Source of the DNA: JBFGCA01 sp041567315
GTDB lineage: Bacteria; Acidobacteriota; Thermoanaerobaculia; Multivoradales; JAHEKO01
Assembly (NCBI GenBank): GCA_041567315.1
Contig: JBFGCA010000005.1
Span: 10,858 to 74,857, forward strand
DNA: 64,000 nucleotides
Direction: 5' to 3'
The stretch's first letter is position 1. Each line of letters opens with the position of its first letter. The translations under genes and the position numbers were made by a program. Below the pieces are notes generated by a model. It was not told the origin of the DNA, made no database searches, and saw only the letters and a list, made by a program, of their open reading frames with translations. Below, one piece after another: positions 17,729-26,307 of this stretch.

Positions 17729-18619
17729 CTAGGGCCGCAGATGCCGGTCGAAGAAGGCCAGGGTCTTGGCCCAGGCGTCCTCGGCGGCGGTGGCGTTGTA
17801 GCGCCCGCCGGAGGGGTTGGCGAAGGCGTGGTCGGCGTTTTCGTAGACGTGGATCGAGGCGGTCTTGCCGAGCCCTTCGAGAGCGTGCTGGAACTCGCGG
17901 ACGGCGCTCACCGGGATGCCGCCGTCGAGGGCGCCGAAGAGCCCCAGGACCGGCGCCTCGAGGGCGGCCAGCTCCTCGCGTCCGGTGACCAGGCGGCCGT
18001 AGTAGATGACCGCGGCGTCGATCGCCGGCCCCTGGTCGAGGGCGGCGCGCAGCGACCAGCCGCCGCCGAAGCACCAGCCGACGACGCCGATCCGCGGCGC
18101 CCCCAGCCGCTGCTCGAGGTAGGTCGTCGCCGCCCGCAGGTTGGCCAGCGCGTCGGCGGGGCGCTCGCCGGCGGCGCGGGCCAGGCGCGCGGCGGTCTCG
18201 CGGTCGCTCGCCGCCTCGCCGCCGTAGAGGTCGACCGCCAGCGCCGCGTAGCCCTCGCCGGCCAGCCGCCGGGCCACCGCGCGGATGTTGTCGTTGAGGC
18301 CCCACCACTCGTGGATCAGGATCACCCCGGGGAGCGGGCCCTCGGCCCCCTCCGGCCGCGCCAGGTAGCCCGCCACCGCCTGCTCGCCGACCACCGCGTA
18401 GTCCACCGGACCGGCGCTCACCGGCGCCGCCGGCTCGGTCTCGGCGGCCGGGCTGGCCAGCGGCCGGTCGCCGGCGTGCTCGCGCTCCATCCGGGCGACG
18501 AAGTCGTCGGTGGCGGTTGTGGCGGCGGTGGCGGGCAGCGGCCCGCCGGCGAGGGCGGGCACCGGCAGGGCCACCAGCAGCGAAAGCACCAGGAGTCGAG
18601 CGGCGGCAGGTCGCGTCAT
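17729..18619 (-). CDS. Exported dienelactone hydrolase-family protein
   Basis: This 296-residue alpha/beta hydrolase has a signal peptide (ending ALA near residue 24). The catalytic triad of dienelactone hydrolases is visible in order: Cys in GWCFGGG near residue 180, Asp in GALDGG near 228 and His in NADHAFAN near 260. The HEWWGLN segment near residue 102 is also typical. The family hydrolyses lactones and esters, classically in chloroaromatic breakdown, but periplasmic members have diverse or unknown substrates. The N-terminal 75 residues before the domain are low-complexity. It is on the same strand as the receptor gene and 115 bp upstream of it. Confidence 0.88.
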   Translation of the reverse strand: MTRPAAARLLVLSLLVALPVPALAGGPLPATAATTATDDFVARMEREHAGDRPLASPAAETEPAAPVSAGPVDYAVVGEQAVAGYLARPEGAEGPLPGVILIHEWWGLNDNIRAVARRLAGEGYAALAVDLYGGEAASDRETAARLARAAGERPADALANLRAATTYLEQRLGAPRIGVVGWCFGGGWSLRAALDQGPAIDAAVIYYGRLVTGREELAALEAPVLGLFGALDGGIPVSAVREFQHALEGLGKTASIHVYENADHAFANPSGGRYNATAAEDAWAKTLAFFDRHLRP

Positions 18620-18660
18620 CGGGTCACCTCGTCTTGGGATCGCCGCACCCTATCCGATCC

Positions 18661-19893
18661 TCACTGCTCGCGCGCGTAGACCAGCCGGTTGGGCCCGTCG
18701 CCGTGGTTGCGGACCACCCCCTCGGTGGCCCGCGACTCGACCAGCCCCTTGACCTCGGCCGGGGTGCTGCCGGGGGCACGCTCCAAGGTGAGGGCGGCCA
18801 CCCCGGCGGCGTGCGGCGAGGCCATCGAGGTGCCGCTCAGCACGTTGTCGCCGCCGCCGCGCCAGGCCGACAGCACGTCGACCCCGGGGCCGAAGACGTC
18901 GACGCACTGCCCCTGGTTGGAGAAGAAGGCGCGCCGGTCGCTGCGGTCGGTGGCGCCGGTGCCGATCGCCTGCTTCACCCGCGACGGCGAGCCGTCGCAG
19001 GCGTTCGAGGAGTCGTTGCCGGCCGCCACCACGTGCATCACGCCGGCCTCCAGCGAGCGGCAGACCGCGGTGTCGAGGCTGCGCGAGGGGTCGCCGCCGA
19101 GGCTCATGTTGGCGACCGCCGGCCAGCCGTTGGCCTCGACGTGGCCGGTCACCCAGTCGATGCCCTCGATGACGTCGGAGTCGGCGCCGGTGCCGTCGCG
19201 GAGCACCCTCACCGGGTGGATCACCACCTCGCGGGCCACCCCGAAGGTGCTGCCGCCGAGGGTGCCGGCGACGTGGGTGCCGTGCCCGTGGTCGTCGTCG
19301 AAGCGGTCGCCGAAGACGTTGTGCGCCTCGCCGAGGCGGCCGGCGAACTCCGGATGGTCGGCATCCACCCCGGTGTCGATGACGTAGGCGTGGACGCCGG
19401 CGCCGGTGGCGCCGGGCTCGTAGATCCCGTCGAGCGGCAGCTGGCGCTGATCGATGCGGTCCAGCCCCCAGGTGGAGGCGGCGCTCCCGGGCAGCGGGCC
19501 GATCGTCTTGCGGCCGTCCTCCTCGACGAAGAGCACCCGCTCGTCCCGGCGCAGCCGGTAGAGCTGGTCGGCGGTCAGGGTGGCGGCGAACTGGTCGACC
19601 GCGGCGTAGGCGTCGAGCGTCCGGATGCCGTACGAGGCGGCGAGGGCGCTCATCTCGGCGCCGATCTGGGCCGCGGTCCGCGCCCCCGGGCCGCCGCCGG
19701 GCCAGCCGGGCTTGAGGGTCACCACGTAGCGCCCCGGCTGGCGCTGCTTGACGCGGTAGAGGCGCGCTTTCTGCCGGCCGTCGCGCTCGGCGACGGCCTG
19801 CAGCTCGGTGGCGCAGTCGAAGGGCTCGGGCCCGGGGCAGCTGCCGCCGGCGGTCAACAGGCAGACGAGAACGAAAAGCGGAATGCGCGGCAT
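18661..19893 (-). CDS. Secreted subtilisin-like serine protease (S8, proteinase K type)
   Basis: This 410-residue protein starts at the ATG at 19893, eight bases after GGAGG. A signal or lipoprotein segment (LTAGGSC) is followed by an I9 inhibitor-type propeptide at about 45-125 (RYVVTLKPG, RRDERVLFVEED). The S8 catalytic domain has all three residues: Asp in VIDTGVD near 170, His in DHGHGTHVAG near 200 and Ser in GTSMASPHAAG near 350. The oxyanion Asn is in VVAAGNDSSN. The order and spacing are those of proteinase K-like enzymes, presumably activated after export by loss of the propeptide. It is divergent from the DUF885 gene. Confidence 0.93.
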   Translation of the reverse strand: MPRIPLFVLVCLLTAGGSCPGPEPFDCATELQAVAERDGRQKARLYRVKQRQPGRYVVTLKPGWPGGGPGARTAAQIGAEMSALAASYGIRTLDAYAAVDQFAATLTADQLYRLRRDERVLFVEEDGRKTIGPLPGSAASTWGLDRIDQRQLPLDGIYEPGATGAGVHAYVIDTGVDADHPEFAGRLGEAHNVFGDRFDDDHGHGTHVAGTLGGSTFGVAREVVIHPVRVLRDGTGADSDVIEGIDWVTGHVEANGWPAVANMSLGGDPSRSLDTAVCRSLEAGVMHVVAAGNDSSNACDGSPSRVKQAIGTGATDRSDRRAFFSNQGQCVDVFGPGVDVLSAWRGGGDNVLSGTSMASPHAAGVAALTLERAPGSTPAEVKGLVESRATEGVVRNHGDGPNRLVYAREQ

Positions 19894-20238
19894 GGACGGT
19901 TCCTCCACGGAGCAGGTGCGGGGGCGACGCGAGGGACCCACCGCCCCGGGGAAAGCGGCACCACCATTCTGACAGCTCCTCTCAGAGGCTCGCATTGTTC
20001 ACTTTGTGACTCGGCGCCGCGGCAGCGTCGAGACGCCGCAGTGGGTACAGGCACCGCGGGTGACGGTCCCCACCGGCTGGCCGGCCGGGCGAAACCCCGG
20101 CCGCTCGACCGCCGTAGAGGCCGATGAGTCACCTGGCGGCCGCCCCGCGGGCGCCGATTCGTGTCCTCGCGTCGCGCCAGCCGGGCTGGCGCCCGGTCTC
20201 GCCGATCGCCCGGCCGAGAGCCCAAGGAGGTCCCTTCC
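19894..20238. other. Divergent intergenic region between protease and DUF885 genes
   Basis: These 345 bases carry no convincing gene. They contain TCACTTTGTGA (a small inverted repeat near 20002) within a less GC-rich patch that probably holds the divergent promoters. A GCGCCAG/CTGGCGC stem-loop with a five-base loop at 20174-20192 lies in the DUF885 leader. No clear -35/-10 pair could be fixed. Confidence 0.4.
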
Positions 20239-22098
20239 ATGCGCAGAGTCGTCATCGCTATCCTCGCCGCCGTGCTGACTGCAGGCAACGCCGCCGCCGC
20301 CGACCTCGAGGCCGGGCGCCGCGCCCTCGCCGAGCGCCTCGACGCCCTCCACGCCAACCCCGAGGGGCTGTCGGCGAGCGAGCGCCTGGAGGCCTACGTC
20401 GACCTCTTCTACGACTGGGTGATGTTCGAGCACCCCGAGTTCGCCACCTCGATCGGCCACCCCGAGGGCCACGACCGGTGGACCGACAACACCCTCGAAG
20501 GCATCGCCTGGCGCGAAGCCGAGACGGCACGGGCTCTCGAGGCGCTGCGGTCGATCGACCGCGCCGCGCTGACGGACGAGGAGCGGCTGAACTACGACCT
20601 GCTGCTCCGCGACCTGGAGCTCAACGTCGCCGGCGACCGCTTCCCCGGCAAGTACCTGGCCATCAACCAGATGGGCGGCGTGCAGCAGAACGTGGCGCGG
20701 ATGCTGGCCATCATGCAGGCCGGCACCGTCGAGCAGTACGAGGACGTCCTGGCCCGGCTGCGCGGCGTCCCGGCGCTGGTCGACCAGACCATCGTGCGCC
20801 TCGAGAAGGGGCTCGAGACCGGGGTCACCCCGCCCAGGGTGACGCTCCGCGACCTGCCCCAGCAGGTCCGCAACCTGCTGGTCGAGGAGCCGCTCGAGAG
20901 CCCGATGCTCAAGGCCTTCAACGAGTTTCCCGCCGACCTGCCGGCCGCCGAGCAGACGCGGCTGCGCGACGAGGCCGTCGAGGTCTTCCGCGACCAGGTC
21001 GCGCCGGCCTACCGGCGGCTCCTGGCCTACGTCGAGGAGACCTACCTGCCAGGCGCCCGCGAGGAGATCGCGATGAGCGCGCTCCCCGACGGCGAGGCCT
21101 GGTACGCCCTGCGGGTCAGGGAGATGACCACCACCGACCTCAACCCGCGCCAGATCCACGAGATCGGGCTCGCCGAGGTGGCCCGCATCCGCGCCGAGAT
21201 GGACCGGGTGATCGCCGAGTCCGGCTTCGAGGGCACCTTCGAGGAGTTCACCGAGTTCCTGCGCACCGACCCGCGCTTCTACTTCGAGACCCCCGAGGAG
21301 CTGCTCCGTGCCTACCGCGACATCGCCAAGCGCGCCGACGCCGAGCTGCCCGCCCTGTTCCGCACCCTGCCGCGGCTGCCCTACGGCATCGTGCCGGTGC
21401 CGGCCTACGCCGAGAAGTCGCAGACCACCGCCTACTACGAGCGCGGCTCGCTCGAGGCCGGGCGCCCCGGCCGCTTTTTCGCCAACACCTACGACCTGCC
21501 CAGCCGGCCGAGCTGGGAGATGGAGGCGCTGACCCTCCACGAGGCGGTGCCCGGGCACCACCTGCAGATCGCCATTGCCCAGGAGCTCGAGGACCTGCCC
21601 TGGTTCCGGCGCTTCGGCGGCGAGACCGCCTTCATCGAGGGCTGGGGCCTCTATGCCGAGAGCCTGGGCGAGGAGATGGGCTTCTACCAGGACCCCTACG
21701 CCAAGTTCGGGCAGCTCACCTACGAGATCTGGCGCGCCATCCGCCTGGTGGTCGACACCGGCATGCACGCCCTGGGCTGGAGCCGCCAGCAGGCGATCGA
21801 CTACTTCCGCGAGAACACCGGCAAGGCCGAGCACGACATAACAGTCGAAGTCGACCGCTACATCGTCTGGCCCGGCCAGGCCCTGGCCTACAAGATCGGC
21901 GAGCTCAAGATCAAAGAGCTCCGCGCCATGGCCAAGCAGGAGCTCGGCGAGCGCTTCGACCTCCGCGCCTTCCACGACCGCCTGCTCGCCAACGGCGCCC
22001 TCCCCCTCTCGGTCCTCGAGACCCACGTCGAAGAGTGGGTCACCGCCCAGAAGGCGGCCGCGGACGGCGACGTCCAGCTAGCCGCCGGCGGCGGCTAG
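20239..22098 (+). CDS. Exported DUF885-family putative metallopeptidase
   Basis: This is 619 residues from the ATG at 20239, eight bases after AAGGAGG. The signal peptide ends NAAAA. The protein is the full length of DUF885 proteins and carries their two hallmark motifs. These are HEAVPGHHLQ near residue 434 (a HExxxH zinc-type site) and FIEGWGLYAE near residue 465 supplying the glutamate ligand. DUF885 is related to gluzincin-type peptidases. Exported members are thought to hydrolyse peptides, but the reaction is unproven. The TAG stop shares a CTAG with the stop of the convergent glycosidase-like gene. Confidence 0.88.
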   Translation: MRRVVIAILAAVLTAGNAAAADLEAGRRALAERLDALHANPEGLSASERLEAYVDLFYDWVMFEHPEFATSIGHPEGHDRWTDNTLEGIAWREAETARALEALRSIDRAALTDEERLNYDLLLRDLELNVAGDRFPGKYLAINQMGGVQQNVARMLAIMQAGTVEQYEDVLARLRGVPALVDQTIVRLEKGLETGVTPPRVTLRDLPQQVRNLLVEEPLESPMLKAFNEFPADLPAAEQTRLRDEAVEVFRDQVAPAYRRLLAYVEETYLPGAREEIAMSALPDGEAWYALRVREMTTTDLNPRQIHEIGLAEVARIRAEMDRVIAESGFEGTFEEFTEFLRTDPRFYFETPEELLRAYRDIAKRADAELPALFRTLPRLPYGIVPVPAYAEKSQTTAYYERGSLEAGRPGRFFANTYDLPSRPSWEMEALTLHEAVPGHHLQIAIAQELEDLPWFRRFGGETAFIEGWGLYAESLGEEMGFYQDPYAKFGQLTYEIWRAIRLVVDTGMHALGWSRQQAIDYFRENTGKAEHDITVEVDRYIVWPGQALAYKIGELKIKELRAMAKQELGERFDLRAFHDRLLANGALPLSVLETHVEEWVTAQKAAADGDVQLAAGGG

Positions 22099-23975
22099 AA
22101 CTCGTCGCACTGGGTAACCCCTTCGCACCAGTTGGCCAGGGTGGCCCAGTTGGACCAGGTGGTGCCGAATTCACTGGTCACCACACAGCGGTATCTGCCG
22201 AAGTCCTGTTCCTGGACGTTGTGGACCTGCAAGAAGGTCGTCGTGGTGCCGGAGAAGGTCCCGTTCCCGTCGACGAGATTGACCGGCAGTCCGCCCTTGA
22301 CCTCCTGCTGCCACTGGTAGGCAAGCGTGCCTTCACCGGTGGCGCGGACCTCGAACCACCCCAAGCCGCCGTAGGGGGCCAGGACGTCCTGGGGCTGCAT
22401 CGTGATGACCGGTGCGAGCGACACCTCGAGGTGGAGCGCCGCCGGGGTGGACGACCACGGGCTCGAGAGGGTCACGGTCGTGCCTGCCGGAGTGACCGTG
22501 CCGGTCGAGGTCGCGCCGTCGGTGACCCGAAACCACTGGTAGTCATAGACGACGCCGCTCTGGACGGCCGACAGCGAGACGACCGCCTGGTTCGCCGGCT
22601 TGTACGCCAGGTACTCGTCGCCCGGGTCGGCGAGCGCGAAGTTCGTGCTCGAGAGATTTCCGCGGGGCGCCATCGCCGCGAGGCCGATCTGCTCGGACCA
22701 TCCCTTGATGTGGCTCATGCTGTCGCGCAGCGCCAGGTGATGCGGCAGCTCGACGAGACCCCACGGGTTGTCCTCGAAGTGAGAGTCCATGAACGCGAAG
22801 TGGTACCCGCGCGTGAAGGCCTTCCAGCTCCAGCCTCGCGGGTCGGTGATGATCGGTGGTGGGTTGCCGCCGCCCTGACAGCCGCCGCAGATGTGATCGG
22901 TGTCGAGGATGATGATCCGACCCAGCGCGGCCGACCCGGGGTACCGGAAGTTGTTGGGCGGTGGCCCGCCGTTCTGACCGTTGAAGTCTCCTGACACCCC
23001 GGGTGCCGATCGCCCGTTCGGGGACAGCACCTCCGCATCGGTGCTCAGCAGCAGGCCGTTCACCAGGTGGTTCCTGCCCGGCTGGACCATCGCGCTCATC
23101 CACACCGGATGGGGGTCGTAGCCCTGGGTCGTCTCCCAGCTTCGGATCTCGGCCATGATCTGCTCCTGCCATTCGAAGCCCTCCCAGGGTGCGGCGTTGC
23201 CGACCCAGCCCTCGTTGCCGACCTCCCAGATCACCGGCAGGTGGTGCAGCTCGTCGACGACCTGCCGCAGGTAGTGCCGCTGCTGGTCGAACAGGTCGGA
23301 GTCCACCGGCGGGTAGGTCGACGTCTCCCATCCCTCGCAGTCGTTGTTCGGGTCCCCGTCGATGCCGTTGACGTTGTTGTCGCGCTGGAACCCGTGGGTG
23401 TACCAGTCGAAATCCTCCTCGGCCAGGTTGCCTCCCACCAGCACGCAGTTCTGCTGGCGGTCGCCGTAGGTGATCGGCTCGAAGAACATGACGCTCATGG
23501 AGACGCCCCGCTGGAGGGCGTCGCCGACGCGGGAGTCGACCCTGTTGATGTAGCTCAGGTTCAGCAGGTCCAGGTTGACCTTCGGGCGGCCGTCGTTGCC
23601 GGTCCCCGACTGCCGCTGCCAGATCGGCGGGTCGAATCGCATGTCCACCTGGGCCAGGATCGTCGTCTCCCAGGCCCAGCCCCGCATGAAGTTGAAGTCG
23701 TTGTCGATCGTCAGGTAGTCCAGCAGGTCGTTGAAGTCGAGACGGGTCGCATTGGTCGGCCAGGCCCCCTGGCGCCAGTCCTGGAAGTTGTTCCAGACGT
23801 GTGATCCCACCATCAGAACGGCCTTCTGGTCGGGATCGCCCTCCACCATGAAGTACCGCGGGTTGGCCGGGTGGACGATCAAACGGCCGGAGGTCTCGGC
23901 GGCAAAGGCCTCTGCGGCGACGGCCCCCAGGCAGAGGCCGAGTAAGAGCATGATCCGCTGGCATCTCGAGAGCAT
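22095..23975 (-). CDS. Exported DUF4038-type glycoside hydrolase-like protein with Ig domain
   Basis: This 626-residue protein has a signal peptide ending FAAE. The central part has VGSHVWNNFQDW, NFMRGWAWET, IWEVGNEGWVGN (a possible acid/base Asn-Glu) and FAFMDSHFEDN. This resembles the (beta/alpha)8 fold of DUF4038/apiosidase-like glycosidases. A beta-sandwich around LAYKPANQAVVSLS follows, as in the collagen-binding-like domain that often trails DUF4038. The last 95 residues form an immunoglobulin-like domain (ITMQPQDVLAPYGG; DFGRYRCVVTSEFG). The gene is noticeably less GC-rich, with more T-ended codons than its neighbours, suggesting later acquisition. The substrate is unknown; the family call is moderate. 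Confidence 0.65.
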   Translation of the reverse strand: MLSRCQRIMLLLGLCLGAVAAEAFAAETSGRLIVHPANPRYFMVEGDPDQKAVLMVGSHVWNNFQDWRQGAWPTNATRLDFNDLLDYLTIDNDFNFMRGWAWETTILAQVDMRFDPPIWQRQSGTGNDGRPKVNLDLLNLSYINRVDSRVGDALQRGVSMSVMFFEPITYGDRQQNCVLVGGNLAEEDFDWYTHGFQRDNNVNGIDGDPNNDCEGWETSTYPPVDSDLFDQQRHYLRQVVDELHHLPVIWEVGNEGWVGNAAPWEGFEWQEQIMAEIRSWETTQGYDPHPVWMSAMVQPGRNHLVNGLLLSTDAEVLSPNGRSAPGVSGDFNGQNGGPPPNNFRYPGSAALGRIIILDTDHICGGCQGGGNPPPIITDPRGWSWKAFTRGYHFAFMDSHFEDNPWGLVELPHHLALRDSMSHIKGWSEQIGLAAMAPRGNLSSTNFALADPGDEYLAYKPANQAVVSLSAVQSGVVYDYQWFRVTDGATSTGTVTPAGTTVTLSSPWSSTPAALHLEVSLAPVITMQPQDVLAPYGGLGWFEVRATGEGTLAYQWQQEVKGGLPVNLVDGNGTFSGTTTTFLQVHNVQEQDFGRYRCVVTSEFGTTWSNWATLANWCEGVTQCDEF

Positions 23976-24174
23976 CGAAACCTCCCTTCGTAGCGTGTGC
24001 CAAGAATCTGGCAGTGGCGGGGCCCTTGGGTCGTGACGAAGGTGTGACGGTCTTGCGCAGTTGGCTGACGGTTGCCCGTCGAGGCGGTTGGCGCTCTAAC
24101 TCGGCTCCGCGACGGTGTCGGCTGGCAACGGTCCTCGATGGGGTGAAACGAGCCGCCGTTGGGCCTCCGGTGGC

Positions 24175-24209
24175 TTGCCGGCTGGTACAGCTTTCTGTAC
24201 AATTGAGTC
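24175..24209 (+). promoter_or_regulatory. Promoter/operator of the phd-yoeB pair, probably leaderless
   Basis: TTGCCG (24175-24180), a 17-base spacer and TACAAT (24198-24203) form a good sigma-70 promoter. GTACAG (24185-24190) and CTGTAC (24195-24200) are a perfect inverted repeat across the spacer and -10, fitting an autoregulatory antitoxin operator. The ATG lies only six bases after the -10 and no ribosome site is present, so the transcript is probably leaderless. Confidence 0.65.
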
Positions 24210-24491
24210 ATGGCCCGCGTCACCACCTACAGCGACGCCCGCGCCCACCTCAAGAGCTACTGCGACGAGGTCGCCGAGAGCGGCGAGCCGCTGATCATCA
24301 AGCGCCGCTCCGGCGCCGACGTCGCCCTGGTCAGCGTCGACGAGCTGGCCGGCCTGGAAGAGACGGCCCACCTGCTGCGCTCGCCGAAGAGCGTTAAGCG
24401 CCTGTTCGAGTCCCTCGAAGAGGTCCGCTCGGGCGGCGGGGCCGTGCTGACGATCGAGGAGCTGCAGCACAAGCTCGGCCTCGATGGCTGA
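24210..24491 (+). CDS. Phd/YefM-family antitoxin
   Basis: This 93-residue protein has an N-terminal Phd/YefM DNA-binding fold (TTYSDARAHLKSYCDEV, then EPLIIKRRSGADVALVSVDEL). This is the typical strand-helix arrangement by which these antitoxins bind an operator. The C-terminal half (LRSPKSVKRLFESLEE) is the toxin-neutralising segment. The gene overlaps the YoeB-like toxin gene by eight bases. A palindromic operator sits on its promoter. The pair would be a type II toxin-antitoxin module acting through mRNA cleavage at the ribosome. Confidence 0.9.
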   Translation: MARVTTYSDARAHLKSYCDEVAESGEPLIIKRRSGADVALVSVDELAGLEETAHLLRSPKSVKRLFESLEEVRSGGGAVLTIEELQHKLGLDG

Positions 24492-24747
24492 GCGCCGGGC
24501 GGTCTTCTCGACCCACTTTCTCGACGACCTCGACTTCTGGGTGCGGACCGACCGTAAGGTCGCGCGGCGCCTCCTCGCCATCGTCCGGCAGACCCTTCGC
24601 GATCCCTTCCAAGGGATCGGCAAGCCCGAGCCCCTCCGCCGCCGCCTCGCCGGTCTCTGGTCGCGGCGCCTGACCCAGGAGCACCGGGTCGTCTACGAGG
24701 TCACCGCCGACGCGGTCAACTTCCTCCAGGCGCGGTACCACTACTGA
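24484..24747 (+). CDS. yoeB: YoeB/Txe-family toxin
   Basis: This 87-residue ribosome-dependent endoribonuclease of the RelE superfamily is intact by length. The conserved YoeB pattern is complete: FLDDLDFW, DPFQGIGKPEPL, LAGLWSRRLTQEHRVVYEV and a C-terminal ARYHY. The catalytic-type Arg, Glu, His and terminal Tyr residues of the family are present. It overlaps and follows its Phd-type antitoxin. Toxin release would depend on proteolysis of the antitoxin. Confidence 0.93.
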   Translation: MAERRAVFSTHFLDDLDFWVRTDRKVARRLLAIVRQTLRDPFQGIGKPEPLRRRLAGLWSRRLTQEHRVVYEVTADAVNFLQARYHY

Positions 24748-24807
24748 GGAAGACCCGAGCCCTGCGGTCCCTTCGGTGCGCAGCCGGACGACCTGCGGCG
24801 GGCGAGC

Positions 24808-25626
24808 TCAGTGCAGCTCGTCGAGGTCGGCCACGCACCGCTCCAGCTCACCCAGGAGCGCTAGGCCGGCGTCGGTCAGGAGATGGTCCTTGGAGCGCAG
24901 CTCTGCGACGGTGGGCTTCAGCGGCTCGAGGAACTTGCGCGACCGCTCGGGCGTCGCCGCCTTGGCGAAGAAATCAGCCAGCGCGGCCGCGACACAGGCC
25001 GAATGGAAGGCGAGGTCGTAGGGTCGCCGCGTCTTGAGAACGGCGCTGAGCACCAGCGCGTCCTGGCCCGTCATCTCGCGCGGCTCGCGGACGAACAGGC
25101 GCCGGACCATGTCGCGGAGAAACACGCCCTGGTGCGTCGCCTCGTGGAGGATGGTCTCGGCGTAGTCCACGGCGTCCCACGAGGGGGACGGATCGAACCA
25201 GACGACCCCCAGCGAGTCCCCGAAGCTGCCGCCGCCGACCCCGGACTCCCTGGCGCACAGGAAGCAGCCGACCAGCAGGTCGATCGCCTCGACGACCCGG
25301 GGGTCGTACCGCTCCAGCAGCTCGAACCCGGCCCGGGCCTCCTCGCGGATCTCGGCCTGCTCGTCTTCGCTGAAGGCATGCTCCTCGGTCACCTGATCGA
25401 CCTTCAGGAAGTGCCGGACGATCGGGAGGTTGACGGGATGGAGAACCTCGAAATCGAAGAAAGGACCGCCACCATCCGCCGATGTCCGGAACGGCCGCGG
25501 CTGCACCCGGTTGAGAGCGGCGAAGTACCCAGCCGGCAGCTCCGGCCGCGCCGACTCCGGCTTCACGAACTCGACGAGGAGATGGGCGCTGCCCCTCACC
25601 TCGTCGGGATCGAGAACAGTCAACAT
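24808..25626 (-). CDS. HExxH-motif protein, candidate peptide-modifying (aKG-HExxH type) enzyme
   Basis: This 272-residue soluble protein has no signal peptide. It contains HEATHQ near residue 160, embedded in AVDYAETILHEATHQGVF, and downstream KTRRPYDLAFHSACVAAALADFF. This combination, a HExxH helix followed about 45 residues later by an RPxxxxFH helix, is the pattern I associate with the HEXXH-motif domain of putative peptide-modification proteins. Some members have been described as alpha-ketoglutarate-dependent peptide beta-hydroxylases of RiPP pathways. A plain metallopeptidase is the main alternative. The gene lies 88 bp downstream of a small repeat-bearing protein gene on the same strand, which would be the natural substrate candidate. 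Family assignment is by eye. Confidence 0.55.
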   Translation of the reverse strand: MLTVLDPDEVRGSAHLLVEFVKPESARPELPAGYFAALNRVQPRPFRTSADGGGPFFDFEVLHPVNLPIVRHFLKVDQVTEEHAFSEDEQAEIREEARAGFELLERYDPRVVEAIDLLVGCFLCARESGVGGGSFGDSLGVVWFDPSPSWDAVDYAETILHEATHQGVFLRDMVRRLFVREPREMTGQDALVLSAVLKTRRPYDLAFHSACVAAALADFFAKAATPERSRKFLEPLKPTVAELRSKDHLLTDAGLALLGELERCVADLDELH

Positions 25627-25714
25627 CGAAGGCTCAGGAGCCTCGGCCGGCGCTAAACGCAGGCGGTGTCCGGCGCTGCGCGCGACAGCGTCGAATCGCG
25701 AGCAGAGACCTCCG

Positions 25715-25990
25715 CTAGCCCTGCGGCTCGGGCTTCGCGGGCGTCACCTCGCTCACGCTCTCCCGCTGCAGCCTCAAGAACCGCTTGATGTTGACGGCGG
25801 TCATCTCGGCCGACGCCGCGGTCTCCTCGGCCGCCTCGACCAGCACGGGGGGCAGGATGATGACCTGCGTCGCTTCCGCCTGCTGCACCCTCAGGTACCG
25901 GCGAATGTTCGCCGCCGCCCTCTCGGCGGCCCGTCTCGCCGCCTCGGCCGCTCTGAGCGCCTCCTTCGCCGCCTCTTCGGCGTTGCTCAT
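25715..25990 (-). CDS. Small Ala-rich helical protein with internal repeat (candidate precursor)
   Basis: This is 91 residues from the ATG at 25990, placed six bases after a near-perfect AAGGAGG, so translation should be strong. The first 35 residues are an Ala/Glu/Arg helix. Then comes NIRRYLRVQQ, a hydrophobic bend TQVIILPPVLVEA, a second Ala/Glu segment and NIKRFLRLQR. The N-I-basic-R-aromatic-LR-aliphatic-Q repeat occurs twice, about 43 residues apart. The tail is Pro/Lys rich. There are no Cys and no membrane helix. I do not recognise the family. Next to a HExxH protein it could be a ribosomal-peptide precursor; equally it could be a small coiled-coil partner. Confidence 0.6.
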   Translation of the reverse strand: MSNAEEAAKEALRAAEAARRAAERAAANIRRYLRVQQAEATQVIILPPVLVEAAEETAASAEMTAVNIKRFLRLQRESVSEVTPAKPEPQG

Positions 25991-26307
25991 CGCACGCCTC
26001 CTTCCAAAGCCATTCAGTTGGAGCGACCCGGCCAAGGTACCACAGGCCCGACGCCCTTCGCGTCCACGGCGAGCGGTACCATCGGCGGAGGAGCCACGAA
26101 GGGCCAGGTTCTGAAACGGAGGATCCATCTCGCTCGCACCCACGAAGCGCACGCCCTGGGCGAAGACCACCTCCACCGGGAAGCGGTCACGCGCGCGGCC
26201 CCGCCGCGCTCGCCAGCCGACCCAACGGACTTACACCACGGGCTGCTAGGCGGAGCGGGCCGCCGGGGCGGCCGCGCACCCCTTGAACGGCCGGGCCGGC
26301 GGCCGGC
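25991..26307. other. Gene-free stretch upstream of the small helical protein
   Basis: These 317 bases separate the DUF5655 gene stop from the small helical gene. The frame of the small gene stays open upstream to 26176, but the added codons look random and the strong ribosome site favours the start at 25990. No confident promoter or terminator is visible. The extreme right end is a GC-only palindromic run (around 26288-26307) that could terminate the upstream transcript weakly. Confidence 0.35.

Noticed and set aside
25991..26176. Longer start for the small helical protein at 26176
   Set aside because: The added codons look random and the near-perfect ribosome site lies only before 25990.
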